From contig NW_026251791.1 of assembly GCF_025024155.1 (NCBI RefSeq), positions 62,001 to 126,000 of the forward strand: a DNA stretch of 64,000 nt, in the 5' to 3' direction. The position numbers were made by a program, and so were the translations under genes. Origin of the DNA: Gamsiella multidivaricata (lineage: Eukaryota; Mortierellomycota; Mortierellomycetes; Mortierellales; Mortierellaceae). The notes below the pieces were generated by a model that saw nothing but the letters and a program-made list of their open reading frames with translations, was not told where the DNA came from and did no database searches. Position 1 is the first letter of the stretch. Each line of letters opens with the position of its first letter. This document shows positions 1 to 11,765 of the stretch, piece by piece.

Positions 1-1154
1 AGGCGGATCAGGGAGACCCAGCGTCTTTATGATGTCTTGGCGGACCCTTTGCAGATCAAATAGAAAGCAATTGAATTCCAATCAACCATGTTAGTCACTA
101 ACGAACCTATCTACCGTCCTCGCTCGTGTTTTTTATATCTAAGAACATACCTTTCTGTAGCCGTGGCTGTCAAAGCCAAGATCGGGAGTTTCGGAAACTC
201 ATTCCTGAAATAGCCCAGCTTCGCATAGTCCTTTCTGAAGTCGTGGCCCCACTGGCTAATGCAATGTGCCTTTTCGTCAACTGGGTTAATACGCTTTCGT
301 TGGGATTTTGCATGACCGCAGCAGTTGCGTAGATCTCCATGTCCTCTCTTACTTCGTCTATTACTAATCTGGCCAACGCATCCCTACTGTGAAGAGCAGT
401 CAGATGTTTGCGGAATTCACTTGTAGCCAGCAACTCGGGAGTAACTATACGATAAACCAGAGTCAATATTAGTCCTTGTTCGAAAGAAAGCCGACAGAGC
501 GTAGTGGATGTATAGCTGACCAGTACCATAGAGCAACTTGAGGGTAGGAACCTTCAATTCCAGATCGGCCATCACAGAGGCGCGTTCCTTCTTTCCAATT
601 GACGAATTCAATGCAGCTGCTTTGACGCCTAGGCGCTGCAATGCACTTGCTTGGTCATGAATCAATGCGAGTAGAGGGGACACGACAATCGTCACGCCAT
701 TACTCATAACAGCCGGAAGCTGATAACACAAGGACTTGCCTCCTCCCGTAGGCATGATAACGAACACATCGCGGCCTAGTAGAATCAATTTGACTGGTGA
801 GGCTTCCTAGAACAATAGTATACTCGATGGTGGACGGTCCTGGCATCTGTCCATTTCAAATACCTTCTAGGACAGCCTTGACGATGGCAAATTGGTTTCC
901 ACGAAAGTCCTGTAACCGAAATACTGCAGAGCGCTATCGTATTAGAACACGAGATAGCATGGATCAAAGGCGAATCATGATTAAACTAGGCGCAGGGCCG
1001 GCATATAGAGCAATTGAGTACCTGACCGCAGGCACTTGTGGCAGTCCGAAATGGCTTTGGCTCCGTTTAGTTGTTGCTGCTCCTTCTGAAAGGCTACCGT
1101 ATTACCGGAATGATTCTTAAATGATAGTTGCGTCTGTACTTTGCTGCTCTTCAT
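1..1154 (-). CDS. RecQ-family ATP-dependent DNA helicase (C-terminus off the left edge)
   Basis: This is a 3'-5' DNA helicase acting in recombination and replication repair in the nucleus. The gene reads from ATG 1154 down to the edge. Exons are 1154-1022, 923-864, 775-527, 444-353, 269-151 and 46-1, all with GT-AG introns and matching phases. The joined protein shows the RecQ motifs in order: FRGNQ (motif 0), [13 protein letters not shown] (Walker A), [12 protein letters not shown] (Ia), [14 protein letters not shown] (II) and LTATATER (III), ending at DIIKTLGL. RecQ-Ct, winged-helix and HRDC regions are outside the window. Only about 45 residues precede the helicase core. They include QTQLSF, which resembles a loose PCNA-binding motif, and a CxxC pair (CHKC). 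The start is the first ATG in frame and lies 257 bp from the divergent PUDP-like gene. Which RecQ subfamily it belongs to (Sgs1/BLM-like or RecQ1-like) cannot be decided from this part. Confidence 0.88.
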
Positions 1155-1411
1155 GCTGGCATATGTGGAAGCGCTAATTCCCGTTTTCTGCTTGATGCCG
1201 CCAGGAAGGCGATTGCGAAGAAGGGATGGTGGTCAGGGCGATCACTGGTCATTTTTTGGTGGCAACTAAAGAAAGTCAGGGCAAGCCACACGTACTGGTC
1301 CAGGGGGATGTTTTCTTCCTGCACTCCGCTGGCGCCCAACTTATTCAAAGTCCTTCTCTCCTTTGCTCATTCCTTCCCCATATTCCACACTTCATATTCC
1401 TCAAATAAAGC
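1155..1411. promoter_or_regulatory. Shared promoter region between divergent RecQ and PUDP-like genes
   Basis: This 257-bp gap separates two start codons pointing away from each other, so it must carry both core promoters. The end next to the PUDP-like ATG is pyrimidine-rich (about 1351-1400), as in many fungal leaders. I see no clear TATA box. The role is inferred from position only. Confidence 0.5.
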
Positions 1412-3002
1412 ATGACTATGCCTTCCACAGCATCAGCAGCGACCACTACGGCCACGCAACCTCAGCATGAAATCCACTACTGCATCTTTGACATGGACGG
1501 TCTGCTCATCAACACGGAATCACTCTACACCCAAATCACCTGTAAGCTAAAAAACATGTCTATCAACTCAATCGCCCTTTACGCACAAACCGGGGACACA
1601 GAGTGGCATAGACAACGTGCTTATGCTGTCTTTCCTATTAGTTTAAACACGTTGTTGTTGGCGTAGAAATTTGTTTATACTAGCGGCAGCTCAACAGTAG
1701 CAGTAGCAGTAACAGTGATGGCGATGGTAGTGGTAAATGACAGTGATAATAGGGGACGGCAGAGCAGTAGATTCAGAAGCTGGGATCCCCTCCTTATCCT
1801 TTATATATATATATATATCTCTTTGACCATGTCGATCCGCCGTACTTCTCCATATCTTATTCTAATGGGCTAGCTAGTGTCCACTGCGGGAGACAAAAGA
1901 CCGCTGGATCCACTGTTGAGCATATTCCTCATGGTCTCACTTCTTTTCTCACACATGCCTTTAAGTTTGATTACCAGGCCAATTTGCTGATTGTCAGGGC
2001 GCGGCCGTTGATGTGTAGTTTGCAATTCATCTTATAATCAACGGTACTGACCCGGGCTCAACATGTATCCATCCTTTCCTTTAACATGTCTGGTTAGCCG
2101 AGATCCTTGCGCGCTATGGCAAGAAGTATGATTTTGAGCTCAAAGCCAAGTTGATGGGTCTTCGTGAAAAGGAGGTATATAAGGCCCGAAGCCGTTTGTT
2201 GTTCATTCCCGCATCTCCTATTTCTCTCACAGATCATTGAGTAACCATGCTGATCCAATGCATGAAAATATCGTGATAGTCTTCGGAAATCCTTGTGAGA
2301 GAATCCGGCGTTGCAATGACTCCAGAAGAGTACCTGCATGAGCGCCATCTTTTGCAATTGGAACGATTCCCGCACTGTGTGCCTTTGCCTGGAGTAATGG
2401 TATGTGTCACTTCGGACTATGACGCCCTTTGTTTTGCCCGCTTTTAATGTCCCAATTTAACCTACTCTCTCCTCTGAAACAGCGCCTCATTAAGCACCTG
2501 AAGGACAAGAAGATTCCTATTGCTGTATGTGTCGAGCGCCTGTATCTCAATGTTGGTTGTCCTTTTATAAAGAAGGAGCGAATTCTAATCAGGTCTTCTT
2601 CCCAATTGATGTTGGCTATAGGTGGCAACGTCGTCGTACCGTAAGAACTTTGAGTTGAAGTCGATGAATAACCAGGCGCTGTTCGAACTTTTTGATGTCA
2701 TTGTCTGTGGCGACGATCCCGCCATCAAACATGGAAAACCCAACCCCGACATTTTCTTCGTGGCACGAGACCGTCTGGCTAAGCACTATGGACATGATAC
2801 TGTCGTAAATGAGAAGTGCCTTGTCTTTGAGGACTCACCTATTGGGGTTCAGGCAGGCGTCAATGCGAATATGAAGGTTGTTTGGGTTCCAGACGAGAAT
2901 ATCGGACGACTTTACCCAACGCTGGACGGACCTTCACAGCGTCTTGAATCGCTGGAGCTCTTCGACCCCGTTTACTTTGGTCTTCCTCCCTTTGAGAACT
3001 GA
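1412..3002 (+). CDS. HAD-superfamily phosphatase, pseudouridine-5'-phosphatase (PUDP/HDHD1)-like
   Basis: The predicted role is dephosphorylation of a small phosphometabolite, by homology pseudouridine 5'-phosphate, in the cytosol. Exons are 1412-1541, 2098-2174, 2280-2399, 2483-2524 and 2622-3002, giving 249 aa. Visible HAD motifs are FDMDGLL (nucleophile D27 and acid D29), VATSSYRKNFELK (motif II Ser/Thr), GKPNPDIF (motif III Lys) and FEDSPIGVQAG (motif IV acid). The cap region carries MTPEEYLHERH, and the C-terminus FGLPPFEN matches the ending of animal PUDP (FGLPSYE). Fungal relatives include glycerol-3-phosphatase and 2-deoxyglucose-6-phosphatase, so the substrate is an inference. Intron 1 is unusually long (556 nt) and contains a short TA repeat at 1802-1818. 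An AATAAA lies at 3043-3048 downstream of the stop. Confidence 0.9.
1802..1818. repeat. Short (TA)n microsatellite
   Basis: An uninterrupted TA dinucleotide run of about 17 bases lies inside intron 1 of the PUDP-like gene. No function is evident. Confidence 0.8.
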
Positions 3003-3466
3003 AGCCTGCTACGCATCCACACCCAGCTGTACCCTATAGAAAAATAAACCCCGGCGGTCAGAGAGTAGCAAGAGAGAGAGACAAATTTTGTTGCAAATAC
3101 CACAGTTACTAGTAGACAGCTTTGTAGAAGTGTTATTAGGGTGAGGATGAGGATAAAGAAGAGTGCCGGGCTGGGGAGGTGGGGAAGGGGTCGAGGAGGC
3201 CCTGACACCCTGCCACGGCCGTCATCCTCCTTCGGGGAGAGCAATGCTTTGCCTTTTTTTCCTTCCAGGGCAAGCACCACAGGCAACCATCTCCAACTTT
3301 TGTCCTCCAGGCGTTTCGTGAGCTCCTAAAGACGATGCTGTGGGTCAAGGGGAATGGGAGGCACGCTTTTTTTTTTTTTTTTTTTTACCGGGCTCTAGTA
3401 AATAAAATTGTTGGCTGAAAACAATACATTTTCAGCTCTTTCGTGCACAAATGCCTGTCCGTAGTC
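3003..3466. other. Intergenic: PUDP-like 3' UTR and RFWD3 promoter
   Basis: There is no gene here. It holds an AATAAA at 3043-3048 that fits the PUDP-like transcript, a GA-rich patch near 3070, a run of 20 T at 3367-3386, and another AATAAA at 3401-3406 shortly before the RFWD3 start at 3467. Confidence 0.6.
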
Positions 3467-6232
3467 ATGAATGATTTCGAGGACGTCGACGACATGTCAT
3501 TCGTGATGGACAGCAACAACGAGGACGAGGAAAATGGAGAGGGTAGTCAGACTGCCCCAGGAACTCAGGAAACACAGGGTACTATCAACAACGATGAGGA
3601 GCAACAGCATGAGCTCGAACACGATCTACAGCCGGACGCCCAACCACCAGCTCCTGAACGCTTGACACCGTCCCAGGATCATGATTTCCAGAGTCAGGCC
3701 CCAGTGGTGGTGCGACCGATGCTCGGGCCAGGACTGGCGAATATCCCAGAACCGCGGCCCCAGAATGTAGAGACGGAGGTACATGTCATGAGTAACTCGC
3801 GGCTCTGTGAGAACATGTGTCCACGTTTTGACACCACAACCCACTAATGGGTTGATTTTCTACAGGAATCGACTTGCTCTATCTGTTTTGAGCATTGGAC
3901 AAACAGCGGGAGTCATCGTCTGGTCTCTATCAAGTGCGGACATCTCTTTGGCGAGAGGTGCGTCGTAGATGACAATTTACGCACTCAACTCTATCGTGAT
4001 GGTTCCAGAGAACTCAACGCTTTTCATCATCATTGAACTAGCTGCATCCTAAAATGGATGGCGCAGCGTGGCCGAGGCGGATGTGCCAAATGTCCAGAGT
4101 GCAAGTAGGTGGATCGATCTTCCACTGTTGCATTGGTTGGCTGGAGAGACCGTGGGTATGCAGCTGACTTTTTTTTCCCCTTAAATAGCCACCCAGCAAT
4201 GCGTAAGGATGTACGGAGGATCTGGAGCAAGTCTGTCGTGGTAGTAGACACTGCCGAGAAGGACGAAGCTGTAGCGCGCGCAAAGAAGGAACAGGAGCTG
4301 CGGTTACGATGTGAGCAAGAACTTGTACAGTCGAGGATGGCGTACGAAATGCTGAGATCCGAGATGACCAGGCTGCAGAACAAACATGACCGCCAGAGGG
4401 CATTCAAAATCAAGTAAGCAGATCGATAGGCTAACTGAATTGCTGGCGCTGGAATGGTCGTTCACTAATGTCATGTCCTTGATAGATACCGTTCGACGCT
4501 CAACCAAAGGAACATCACAAATACAGCGCTGATCGCTGCAACAGACGCCTCTTATGCACATTATAGAACCATCGCTGCTCCTGCCATGGTAAGGCCAAGA
4601 TACCTATACGCCTCAGTCATCGAAGGCCCTTATGGAGTCCATGGATGCCTTACTCAACTGCTTGCCGCTTTCATCCGATCGTAATTTATGTTCTTAGCCT
4701 GCGGGAACAGCGCAATACATGTCGTTTCGGAAAGACGAAGAAATGTTTGTTTGCACGAGACAGATCAATGAGATTCATGGAGTCACGAGAGTATCAATGC
4801 GGGACTTTTCTTTGCAAGGCATTATACCCATCCACACGCATGCCATAAGGGATTTACAGTGCTACACCTACAGTCCTGCGGAAAACAGATCACTAGTACT
4901 CACTGCAAGCATGGACAAAACTCTCAAAGTGACTTCTACTGAATCCCAGTCTATGCTGATGTCGTATGTTGTCGTTCAGCGAATCCTTTTTTGAGCTATC
5001 TATCGGGCGCGGGCACGTTATCAGCAGCCATGATGTCTGATGAGTGTATCTGCCTGACGTTATGAATAGATATGATCTGAAAGCACCCGTATGGTCATGT
5101 TGCTGGTCGGCATCAAATCCCTTTGCGATATATTGCTCCGTCAAGGGCAAAGAGACGAGTATCCTCACCCTCGACCTTCGATTTAACAACGGTCCTGTCG
5201 CAAGCTGTGCTCAAACTAGTCTGGTCGGACATTCGCCCATCCACTCCATGACACATATTGGACTTTCGCCTGATCAAAAACGAGAAGGTATTCTGTGCGG
5301 AAATCTCGAGGGAGCTTTCTTATACAATTTTGACGCTAGCGAACATGCTGGTGGTACATCCTTGGCGTCATACGCAAGTGCCAGTCAAGGATCAGTCTCT
5401 GCAGAGGTCGGGAATGGAAACTTCGCAAGTCAAGATCAAGGACGGCGCAGGCCTTTTCGGCTTCAGGGCGGTAGTTGCTCTTCCGTATCCTTCGATGCTG
5501 TTTCTCGTCGCTGGATGGCTTCGTACAAGTTCCTTGGGGAGCCCTATACACGGCATGTCCGAGGCCACCTTGATCAAGATCAGTTCTCAGGAGACTTTGT
5601 GCTCAAATCTGAATACAGGGTGGTTGGAGGGCCTCCTGCGCCATGCATGTCAAGGAGCAGCGTGTTTTCTCGTTGTGATGGATCTGTCTGCATGGCTGCA
5701 GGGTCAGAAGGCGTGGTATGTCTTTGGTAACATAGCTGTGACGAGTGATCGATCCCAGGCTAACTTCCTTTGCCTCCTTTCTATCGACTAGACGTATATC
5801 TGGAGCGGAGCGGCCAATAACGGTGCGCTGAATGAGAGCGGACTCAGTAGCAATACGCCCAGCAGCAGTCAGCAGTCGTCGATATCAATGTTCTCCATGC
5901 CTTCTTCGCAACCCCCTGCCGGCGATGGTTCACTTCAACGGCTGTTGCTCCAGAGACCAGGGATACGGCCGAACGAGAGACCAGGCCCGATCAAGGATGT
6001 CAAGGCGGTTGTTATAAATAACGAGGACTACGTTGTGACTCTTTCCGACCAGGAACTGGAGGTCTATCGGTGGTCAGAGGCGCGATGCCGTGTTCGGGTG
6101 GGGGATGAAGAGCTTGAGGACAGCGATAGCGATGAGGACATTATAAGGGAGGAGAGCCGTCCGGGGGCTTTCGATAAGGGCAAGAGGCGTCGAATGGATG
6201 ACGATATCCTGGTGCTAGATGCGGACTGGTAG
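3467..6232 (+). CDS. RFWD3: E3 ubiquitin-protein ligase RFWD3 homologue (RING plus WD40-like)
   Basis: In animals RFWD3 ubiquitinates RPA and RAD51 at stalled forks and is Fanconi anaemia factor FANCW. Exons are 3467-3778, 3866-3957, 4042-4104, 4189-4413, 4486-4588, 4698-4963, 5070-5715 and 5792-6232, giving 603 aa. An acidic, disordered N-terminus (about residues 1-104) is followed by a RING that reads [24 protein letters not shown], then CAKCPEC. It closely follows the animal pattern CTICLEQWTNAG and CGHLFG. A coiled coil rich in K, E and R follows (residues about 160-200), then a repeat region with [11 protein letters not shown] and [11 protein letters not shown] that fits WD40 blades. The C-terminus ends in an acidic and basic tail ([22 protein letters not shown]) that looks nuclear. 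The ATG at 3467 is the first in frame. It lies 464 bp after the PUDP-like gene and one gene away from RecQ. Confidence 0.88.
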
Positions 6233-7214
6233 CGAAAGAAGAGAGAGGACAAACAAAGGAAGCGTGCGAAGTATCAATAGGGATATCGTGTCCTTTTCAT
6301 CTTTATTAACCTCCGCGTCGGAGAAGGAACTCTGAATTGTACATAACTCTGTAAAGCAAAAGGGCAATTTGGTCTTGTAGGAATCAAAACAATGTACATG
6401 TACCGTAGATCAAAGTAGACACCATTTTGCGGCAAGGTAAAGCTGAGCAAGGGGGAGTAATGAGTGAACGCGCCAAATCTTGAAGCTGTTCCTGAGTGGT
6501 CAGTTTCCTGTCTGATACATTTTTTTCAAAGCCCGTTTGTGGAGCACAGATAAGATAAAGTGATTTAAGGTTATTGTGCCGTTTCTGGAATGCTTCTACT
6601 CTCGGCAACAGTGCTATCGTTATATAGAGAGATGGATCAAGCGTTTTAATCAAGTGGGGGTTAGTCTAATTACGCGTTTTGTTTCTTTACCCCAACAGAA
6701 TAGTGAAGAAAAGAAAAAAGACAGAAAGGAGGCAGTTTTAGCAGTAGCGTTGAAAAGCGTTTGATGCAACAGCTCCAGAAGGGCAGCTTCAAAAATGCAG
6801 AGATTGCGGACCTAGGAAGGGGCCTGTCTTGACCCGGTGGTCCATGGATCGCATGCATCCCAATCCTGCTGCATCACTGGCTGGATAGGAGATATGTTGG
6901 GTTTGAAACAGTCTACAGGGGGATGATATGTTTACAACTCGTTTGTTTTTGTTCCTTTAGGAAAGGGCCTGGGAAGTGCAAAGGTGCAGACAAGGGCGAG
7001 AGGTACTAACACGTTCCATCGCCGATGGGCGCCTCCTTATCACGGCCGATTGTTCTTTTTCTACCACTCTGGCCTATGATCACACAATGACAACACATTC
7101 GTGCGCACCCCTTCATATAAAAGCCGTCTACCTTGGGAACCTTCTCCATGAGATCTCTCATTCCTCATCACAACCCACACACACCACGCCCTCTCTCGAC
7201 CAGCACCCAACACC
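6233..7214. other. Intergenic: RFWD3 3' side and UGP1 promoter
   Basis: About 1 kb without a supported gene. I see only short reading frames with no recognisable motif. The last 100 bases hold the UGP1 TATA box and a C/A-rich leader. Confidence 0.6.
7116..7122 (+). promoter_or_regulatory. TATA box of the UGP1 gene
   Basis: TATAAAA lies 93 bases upstream of the UGP1 ATG at 7215 and is followed by a C/A-rich leader free of ATGs in the last 60 bases. Position and match are typical of a strong housekeeping promoter. Confidence 0.6.
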
Positions 7215-9125
7215 ATGTCCACCCTTGCAACCCCTACTGCTGCTGGCACTGGTACTCAGGACCATCAGCTTCACCATCCTCACACCCTATCCACCTTGGT
7301 AAGAATCAGAGAATTAAAAAGTCGGTGGCGGTTTTTTCATGTTGTTGTTTTCCCCCACGCATAGCGGCATCCGCTGATCCTTATTTCTTTTACGCGTGTA
7401 TTACAGGATTTCCAAGGTGCTAGCAGTGCAGCCGCGGCCAGCGCTATGCGTACAGAGCTCAATCGACTGATCTCTCAAGTCAAGGACGAGCAGGAGCGCA
7501 AGGTGAGCTTAAAGGACATGCATGCACTCGCTTCTCCGTTGTATATATTGATGTGAACATCTGTCCGGCCGGAGTTCATGAGTTCGACTCTAACCCATAG
7601 CTCTCTGCTTCTCTAATCTTGATGTCATCCTCTGTTTGATTTTGCAACGATATCACAATGAAGGCTTTCCAACACGAGATGGGCAACTTTTTCCTGCTTT
7701 TCACCCGCTGGCTGGGCGAGAGAAGCAAAGGCACCAAGATCAATTGGGACAAGGTCAACTCACCCCCTGACGATCAGGTCGTACCGTATGACAGCATTCC
7801 CAGGGTCGAATCTAGCCCCTACCTCAACAAACTGGCTGTTCTGAAACTCAACGGTGGCCTTGGAACCACCATGGGCTGCGTCGGACCCAAGAGCGCGATT
7901 GAAGTCCGCGACGGCATGACTTTCTTGGACCTCAGTGTGCGCCAGATTGAGGTACAGTGTCGGAGACCGCTACCAAGCAAAAATGTAGTCGTCATACCAT
8001 GTAATCAACCTGTTGCTGACGTCGTGTCTGTCGCTCTTCATTCGGCTCTTTTCATAATAGTATCTGAACAAGGCCAAGAATGTAAACGTCCCCTTTATTC
8101 TCATGAACTCGTTCAACACGGATGACGAGACCAAGCGCATTGTCCAAAAGTACGCCACCCACAACATCGACATTTTGACCTTCAACCAGTCCAGATACCC
8201 ACGCGTCAATAAGGATTCGTTGCTGCCTGTCCCACGTAACCCTGTCGGAGATCTTGCTGACTGGTACCCTCCTGGTCACGGAGATCTGTTTGACTCCCTT
8301 AATAACTCTGGACTCTTGGACAAGCTGATCGATGAGGGCAAGGAGTACCTCTTTGTTTCCAATGTCGATAACTTGGGTGCAACTGTGGACGAGAGCATCC
8401 TCAATCATATGGTTGAGTCTGGCGCAGAGTTCTTGATGGAGGTCACGGACAAGACTAGGGCTGATATCAAGGGAGGCACGCTTATCGACTATGAAGGCTC
8501 GATCCGTCTGCTCGAAATTGCACAGGTGCCATCTGCACACGTCGAGGACTTCAAGAGTATCAAGAAGTTCAAGATCTTTAACACAAACAACCTGTGGGTC
8601 AATCTGAAGGCGATCAAGCGTGTGGTTGAAGAGAACGAGCTGAGCCTCGAGGTCATTGTGAACGATAAGACAACAGAGAAGGGCGAGAAGGTCATCCAGC
8701 TTGAGACTGCCGTCGGTGCCGGTATCAAGCACTTTCACAACGCCCACGGTGTGAATGTGCCCCGCAGCCGTTTCTTGCCCGTCAAGTCGACTTCGGACCT
8801 GTTCTTGGTCACTTCGGATCTCTATGCGCTCAACCACGGCGAGTTGGCATTCAACCCCAAGCGCATGTTTAACACAGTGCCCCTGATCAAGTTGGGCGAT
8901 CACTTTAAGAAGGTCAACAACTTTTTGGCGCGCTTCAGAAATCCGCCGCACATTCTTGAGCTCGACCACTTGACTGTCACCGGCGATGTGTCGTTCGGAT
9001 CAGATGTTGTCCTCAAGGGCACCGTAATCATTGTCGCCAATGCCGGTTCTCACATTGATATTCCTTCCGGCAGCATCCTCGAGAACAAGGTGGTGTCTGG
9101 TAATCTCCATATCCTGGACCACTAA
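7215..9125 (+). CDS. UGP1: UTP--glucose-1-phosphate uridylyltransferase (UDP-glucose pyrophosphorylase)
   Basis: It makes UDP-glucose from UTP and glucose-1-phosphate in the cytosol, feeding cell-wall glucan, glycogen and trehalose. Exons are 7215-7298, 7407-7502, 7664-7951 and 8061-9125, giving 510 aa, the usual length for eukaryotic UGPases. The nucleotide-binding signature [17 protein letters not shown] is near residues 110-125. [29 protein letters not shown] and the C-terminal left-handed beta-helix region ([20 protein letters not shown]) are all present. The first 28 residues (exon 1) are low-complexity and probably disordered. Polyadenylation signals AATAAA lie at 9225-9230 and 9453-9458. 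This is a clear ortholog with no odd residues. Confidence 0.97.
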
Positions 9126-9485
9126 TGTGGTACTACACCCTTCGCGCGCTTCAGTGCCTGCTTTACCCAACCCTCATCTTCGCCATTGTAGTTATATTTC
9201 TCAGCCAGCCTTTATCGCGCGTTCAATAAATTTGTCGTGTACACTCATTTTGGAATCTCCTCTTGGGAAGCCTGTATGGCTCCGGAGAAAGCTCTTCTAT
9301 CTTCCTGCGTTCGGAAAGCATGGGACTGTTGAATCTAGAATTTTTTCTCTGTGCGCAAACAGAACAAACACTACCTCTGTCCGCTTTCACTCGCTTTTTA
9401 GTTTCCGTCTTTCTCGTTCATAACACCGTCTCGTTGGCAAAGATATTGTGTTAATAAAGGACGTCCATCGCCCACAACTGACAAG
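9126..9485. other. Intergenic: UGP1 3' UTR and HemW promoter
   Basis: 360 bases with no gene. They contain AATAAA at 9225-9230 and again at 9453-9458. The second is only 28 bases before the HemW start codon, so transcripts of the two genes may nearly touch. Confidence 0.6.
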
Positions 9486-11765
9486 ATGCGGATGATTACT
9501 CGGTCCCTGTCGACTCTGCTGCCTTCCGGCATAGTAGCTGTCGAGCAGGAGCCATTCTCGATATATGTCCATTGGCCGTACTGCTCAAGGTCGGTTAGCA
9601 TGCATGTCAGTGGCCTCGCCACCAGATATTGTTTAAAACAAAGAGCTGACGGTCATATCCACGTCTCCGTACAGCAAATGCACATACTGTAACTTCAACA
9701 AGTATGTTGACCCTGACGTCGACAACGAGCGCATGGAGCGATCACTGGTCACGGAGCTTAAAACTGAATTGACACACTGGGGCCTGGATCGAAAATCACG
9801 ACCTGTCCGGTCTGTATATTTTGGCGGTAGGTTCTTATGGACTACTGTGCAAAACGTGCAAGCAAAAGCGACAATGAAGGCTAAATGCATGGCCCTCATA
9901 TCAACATTAATATAGGAGGAACCCCTAGCCTGGCAAGAGTAAGGGCTTCTTCATGGCTACATCGTTTTTGCTAAGTCTTCACCCCGTTTCTTAATTGTTA
10001 AATTGATACGCCATAGCCAAGTATGTTCCAATCCGTACTGGACACCTTGGACCGAATGTGCCATCTCTCCAAAGATACAGAGATCTCCATGGAGGTATAC
10101 ACCGCACCATGAGCCTTAAATTCCGAATAGATGCTCTTGCAGAGCATACTACTAACGAGTGCGCGAATTGCAACCATTGCTTTCTAGGGAAATCCGTCTG
10201 TAAGTGTTACTCCAATGCCCTTAGTCAACAAACATATAATCAATCGATATTAGGTCCGAAAACGACCTGACAGCTATCGCTCTCTCGAAAAATAGTCTAC
10301 AACATCTGTCCAGACACTCAAGTCCCTGCGTGATATTGGGATTAATCGATACTCCTTGGGCGTGCAATCCTTTCAGAACCACATATTGAAGGAATTGGGT
10401 CGCGACCATACGCCCTCTTCCGCTCTGAGGTCTTTGCTCGACGCTCGCTCTGTATGGCCTGGAAGAGTGAACATGGACCTAATTATGGGTCATGCAGGTC
10501 AGACCCTGGAAGACTGGACGAAGGAACTGCGGTTTACGATGGATGTTGTAGATGATCACCTAAGTCTTTATCATCTCACGGTCGAGCCTGGAACAGCGTG
10601 CGTGCCTTGCCTTTCTCTCTTTCTTTTCCCTTTTTCTGGGAGTTGTTGTTGTTGTTGTTGTTGCAGATGCTTTATAGTTAACAAGATAATGTGCCCAACG
10701 GTAACGAACGTTTTGATATCATAGACTGCATAAGGATGTTACGCAGGGCAAAATCGCTTTGCCCGACAATGACCAGGCGACAGACATGTATGAGGCCATG
10801 ATTGAGGTAGATGTGTCAAGTATCAGCATTGCCAATAATCTCCGCCTTACTCAATACGCCATGAAGCTGTTCTGCTGACTTTTACTTTGCTTTTGAAAAC
10901 TATAGCTGACAAGCAAAGCTGGATTCGAGCATTATGAGGTCTCCAATTTTGCTAGGAACCAGGCATACAGCAAACACAACAGTGGTCATTGGCTAGGCGT
11001 TGATTACTTGGGTAAAGTAGTGTTAAGCGGAATATAATATATATTTATCTATGTAGAAAACGCGATACTTAAGAATAACAATGCCTTCCACTTGTAGGCA
11101 TAGGACCTGGGGCCCATGGACGAGTACGCGACCCACGGACAGGAGAACGTCTACGGACGTTTAATGTAAGTGGCGATAAAGGCGGGTACATAATGAAATC
11201 TGTTCCTGAAAGGATTATCCATTGACGACTGGTGGGAAATAGATCCGCGACCCGACAGGTTGGATGCGTCAATGCGCCGAGCAAGGGACTGGGTAGGTAT
11301 TCCTGTACTGTCCGACTACATCTGCAGCTGCGATTAAAAAAAAAATCTGTGCACGTCTGACGATATTTGTCGCCATGCCATAGCCTTAGACGCACAGTAG
11401 CGATTAGTCCTGAAGAGAGCAAGCAGGAACTTGTAGTTCTGGGCATGCGCACCAAGCTGGGAGTCGACCTGGAAACCTTCCGGCGACTTACGGGGCAGGA
11501 TCTACTTAAGGTAACTGCAAACGCTTTTTTTTTTTTTTTTTTTTTTTTTTCCCACTGCGCCTGGTTTATGACTGCTACTTGTTCCCACGCTGAGGAATGT
11601 TAACCAATGGTCATTCACGAACACACTGAATGATAGTACTTAGATGCAGATGCGACTCGTTCAAGCATCGGGGGAGGACTCGTTACACTGACACCAGGGG
11701 CACTGTCGCCAACAGAGAGGGGCATGGCGGTCGCGGACGAGCTGGTGGCGAGATTAGTTCCTTGA
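9486..11765 (+). CDS. HEMW: HemW/RSAD1-like radical SAM heme chaperone
   Basis: This radical-SAM protein is related to anaerobic coproporphyrinogen oxidase, but the family is now regarded as a heme chaperone, mitochondrial in animals. I resolve twelve exons: 9486-9589, 9675-9826, 9916-9938, 10017-10094, 10188-10199, 10296-10597, 10725-10806, 10906-11011, 11098-11165, 11243-11292, 11384-11510 and 11637-11765 (410 aa). The [4Fe-4S] site CSSKCTYC (C33, C37, C40) sits in YVHWPYCSSKCTYCNFN. Next are the SAM motif YFGGGTPS, NRYSLGVQSF, DLIMGHAGQT, HLTVEPGTALHK and HYEVSNFAR, all HemW signatures. The extreme N-terminus (MRMITRSLSTLL) is basic and Ser-rich, as in a mitochondrial presequence. The 12-nt fifth exon (EGNPS region) is needed to restore the conserved ExNP motif. 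Intron density is the highest in the window. An intron near 11525 holds 26 T. Confidence 0.92.
11525..11550. repeat. Poly(T) run of 26
   Basis: A homopolymer inside the last intron of the HemW gene. It is probably just a pyrimidine tract, and its length may be uncertain for sequencing reasons. Confidence 0.8.

Noticed and set aside
864..925. Apparent frameshift in RecQ: FGYRTF is followed one base out of frame by FRGNQ.
   Set aside because: The true exon starts at 923 after CTGCAG and reads [11 protein letters not shown], very like yeast Sgs1 VFKLPGFRPNQ. It joins in phase with the first exon ending at 1022, so no frameshift is needed.
7580..7610. GTTCGACTC resembling a tRNA T-loop in a UGP1 intron.
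   Set aside because: There is no matching T-stem, anticodon arm or acceptor stem around it.
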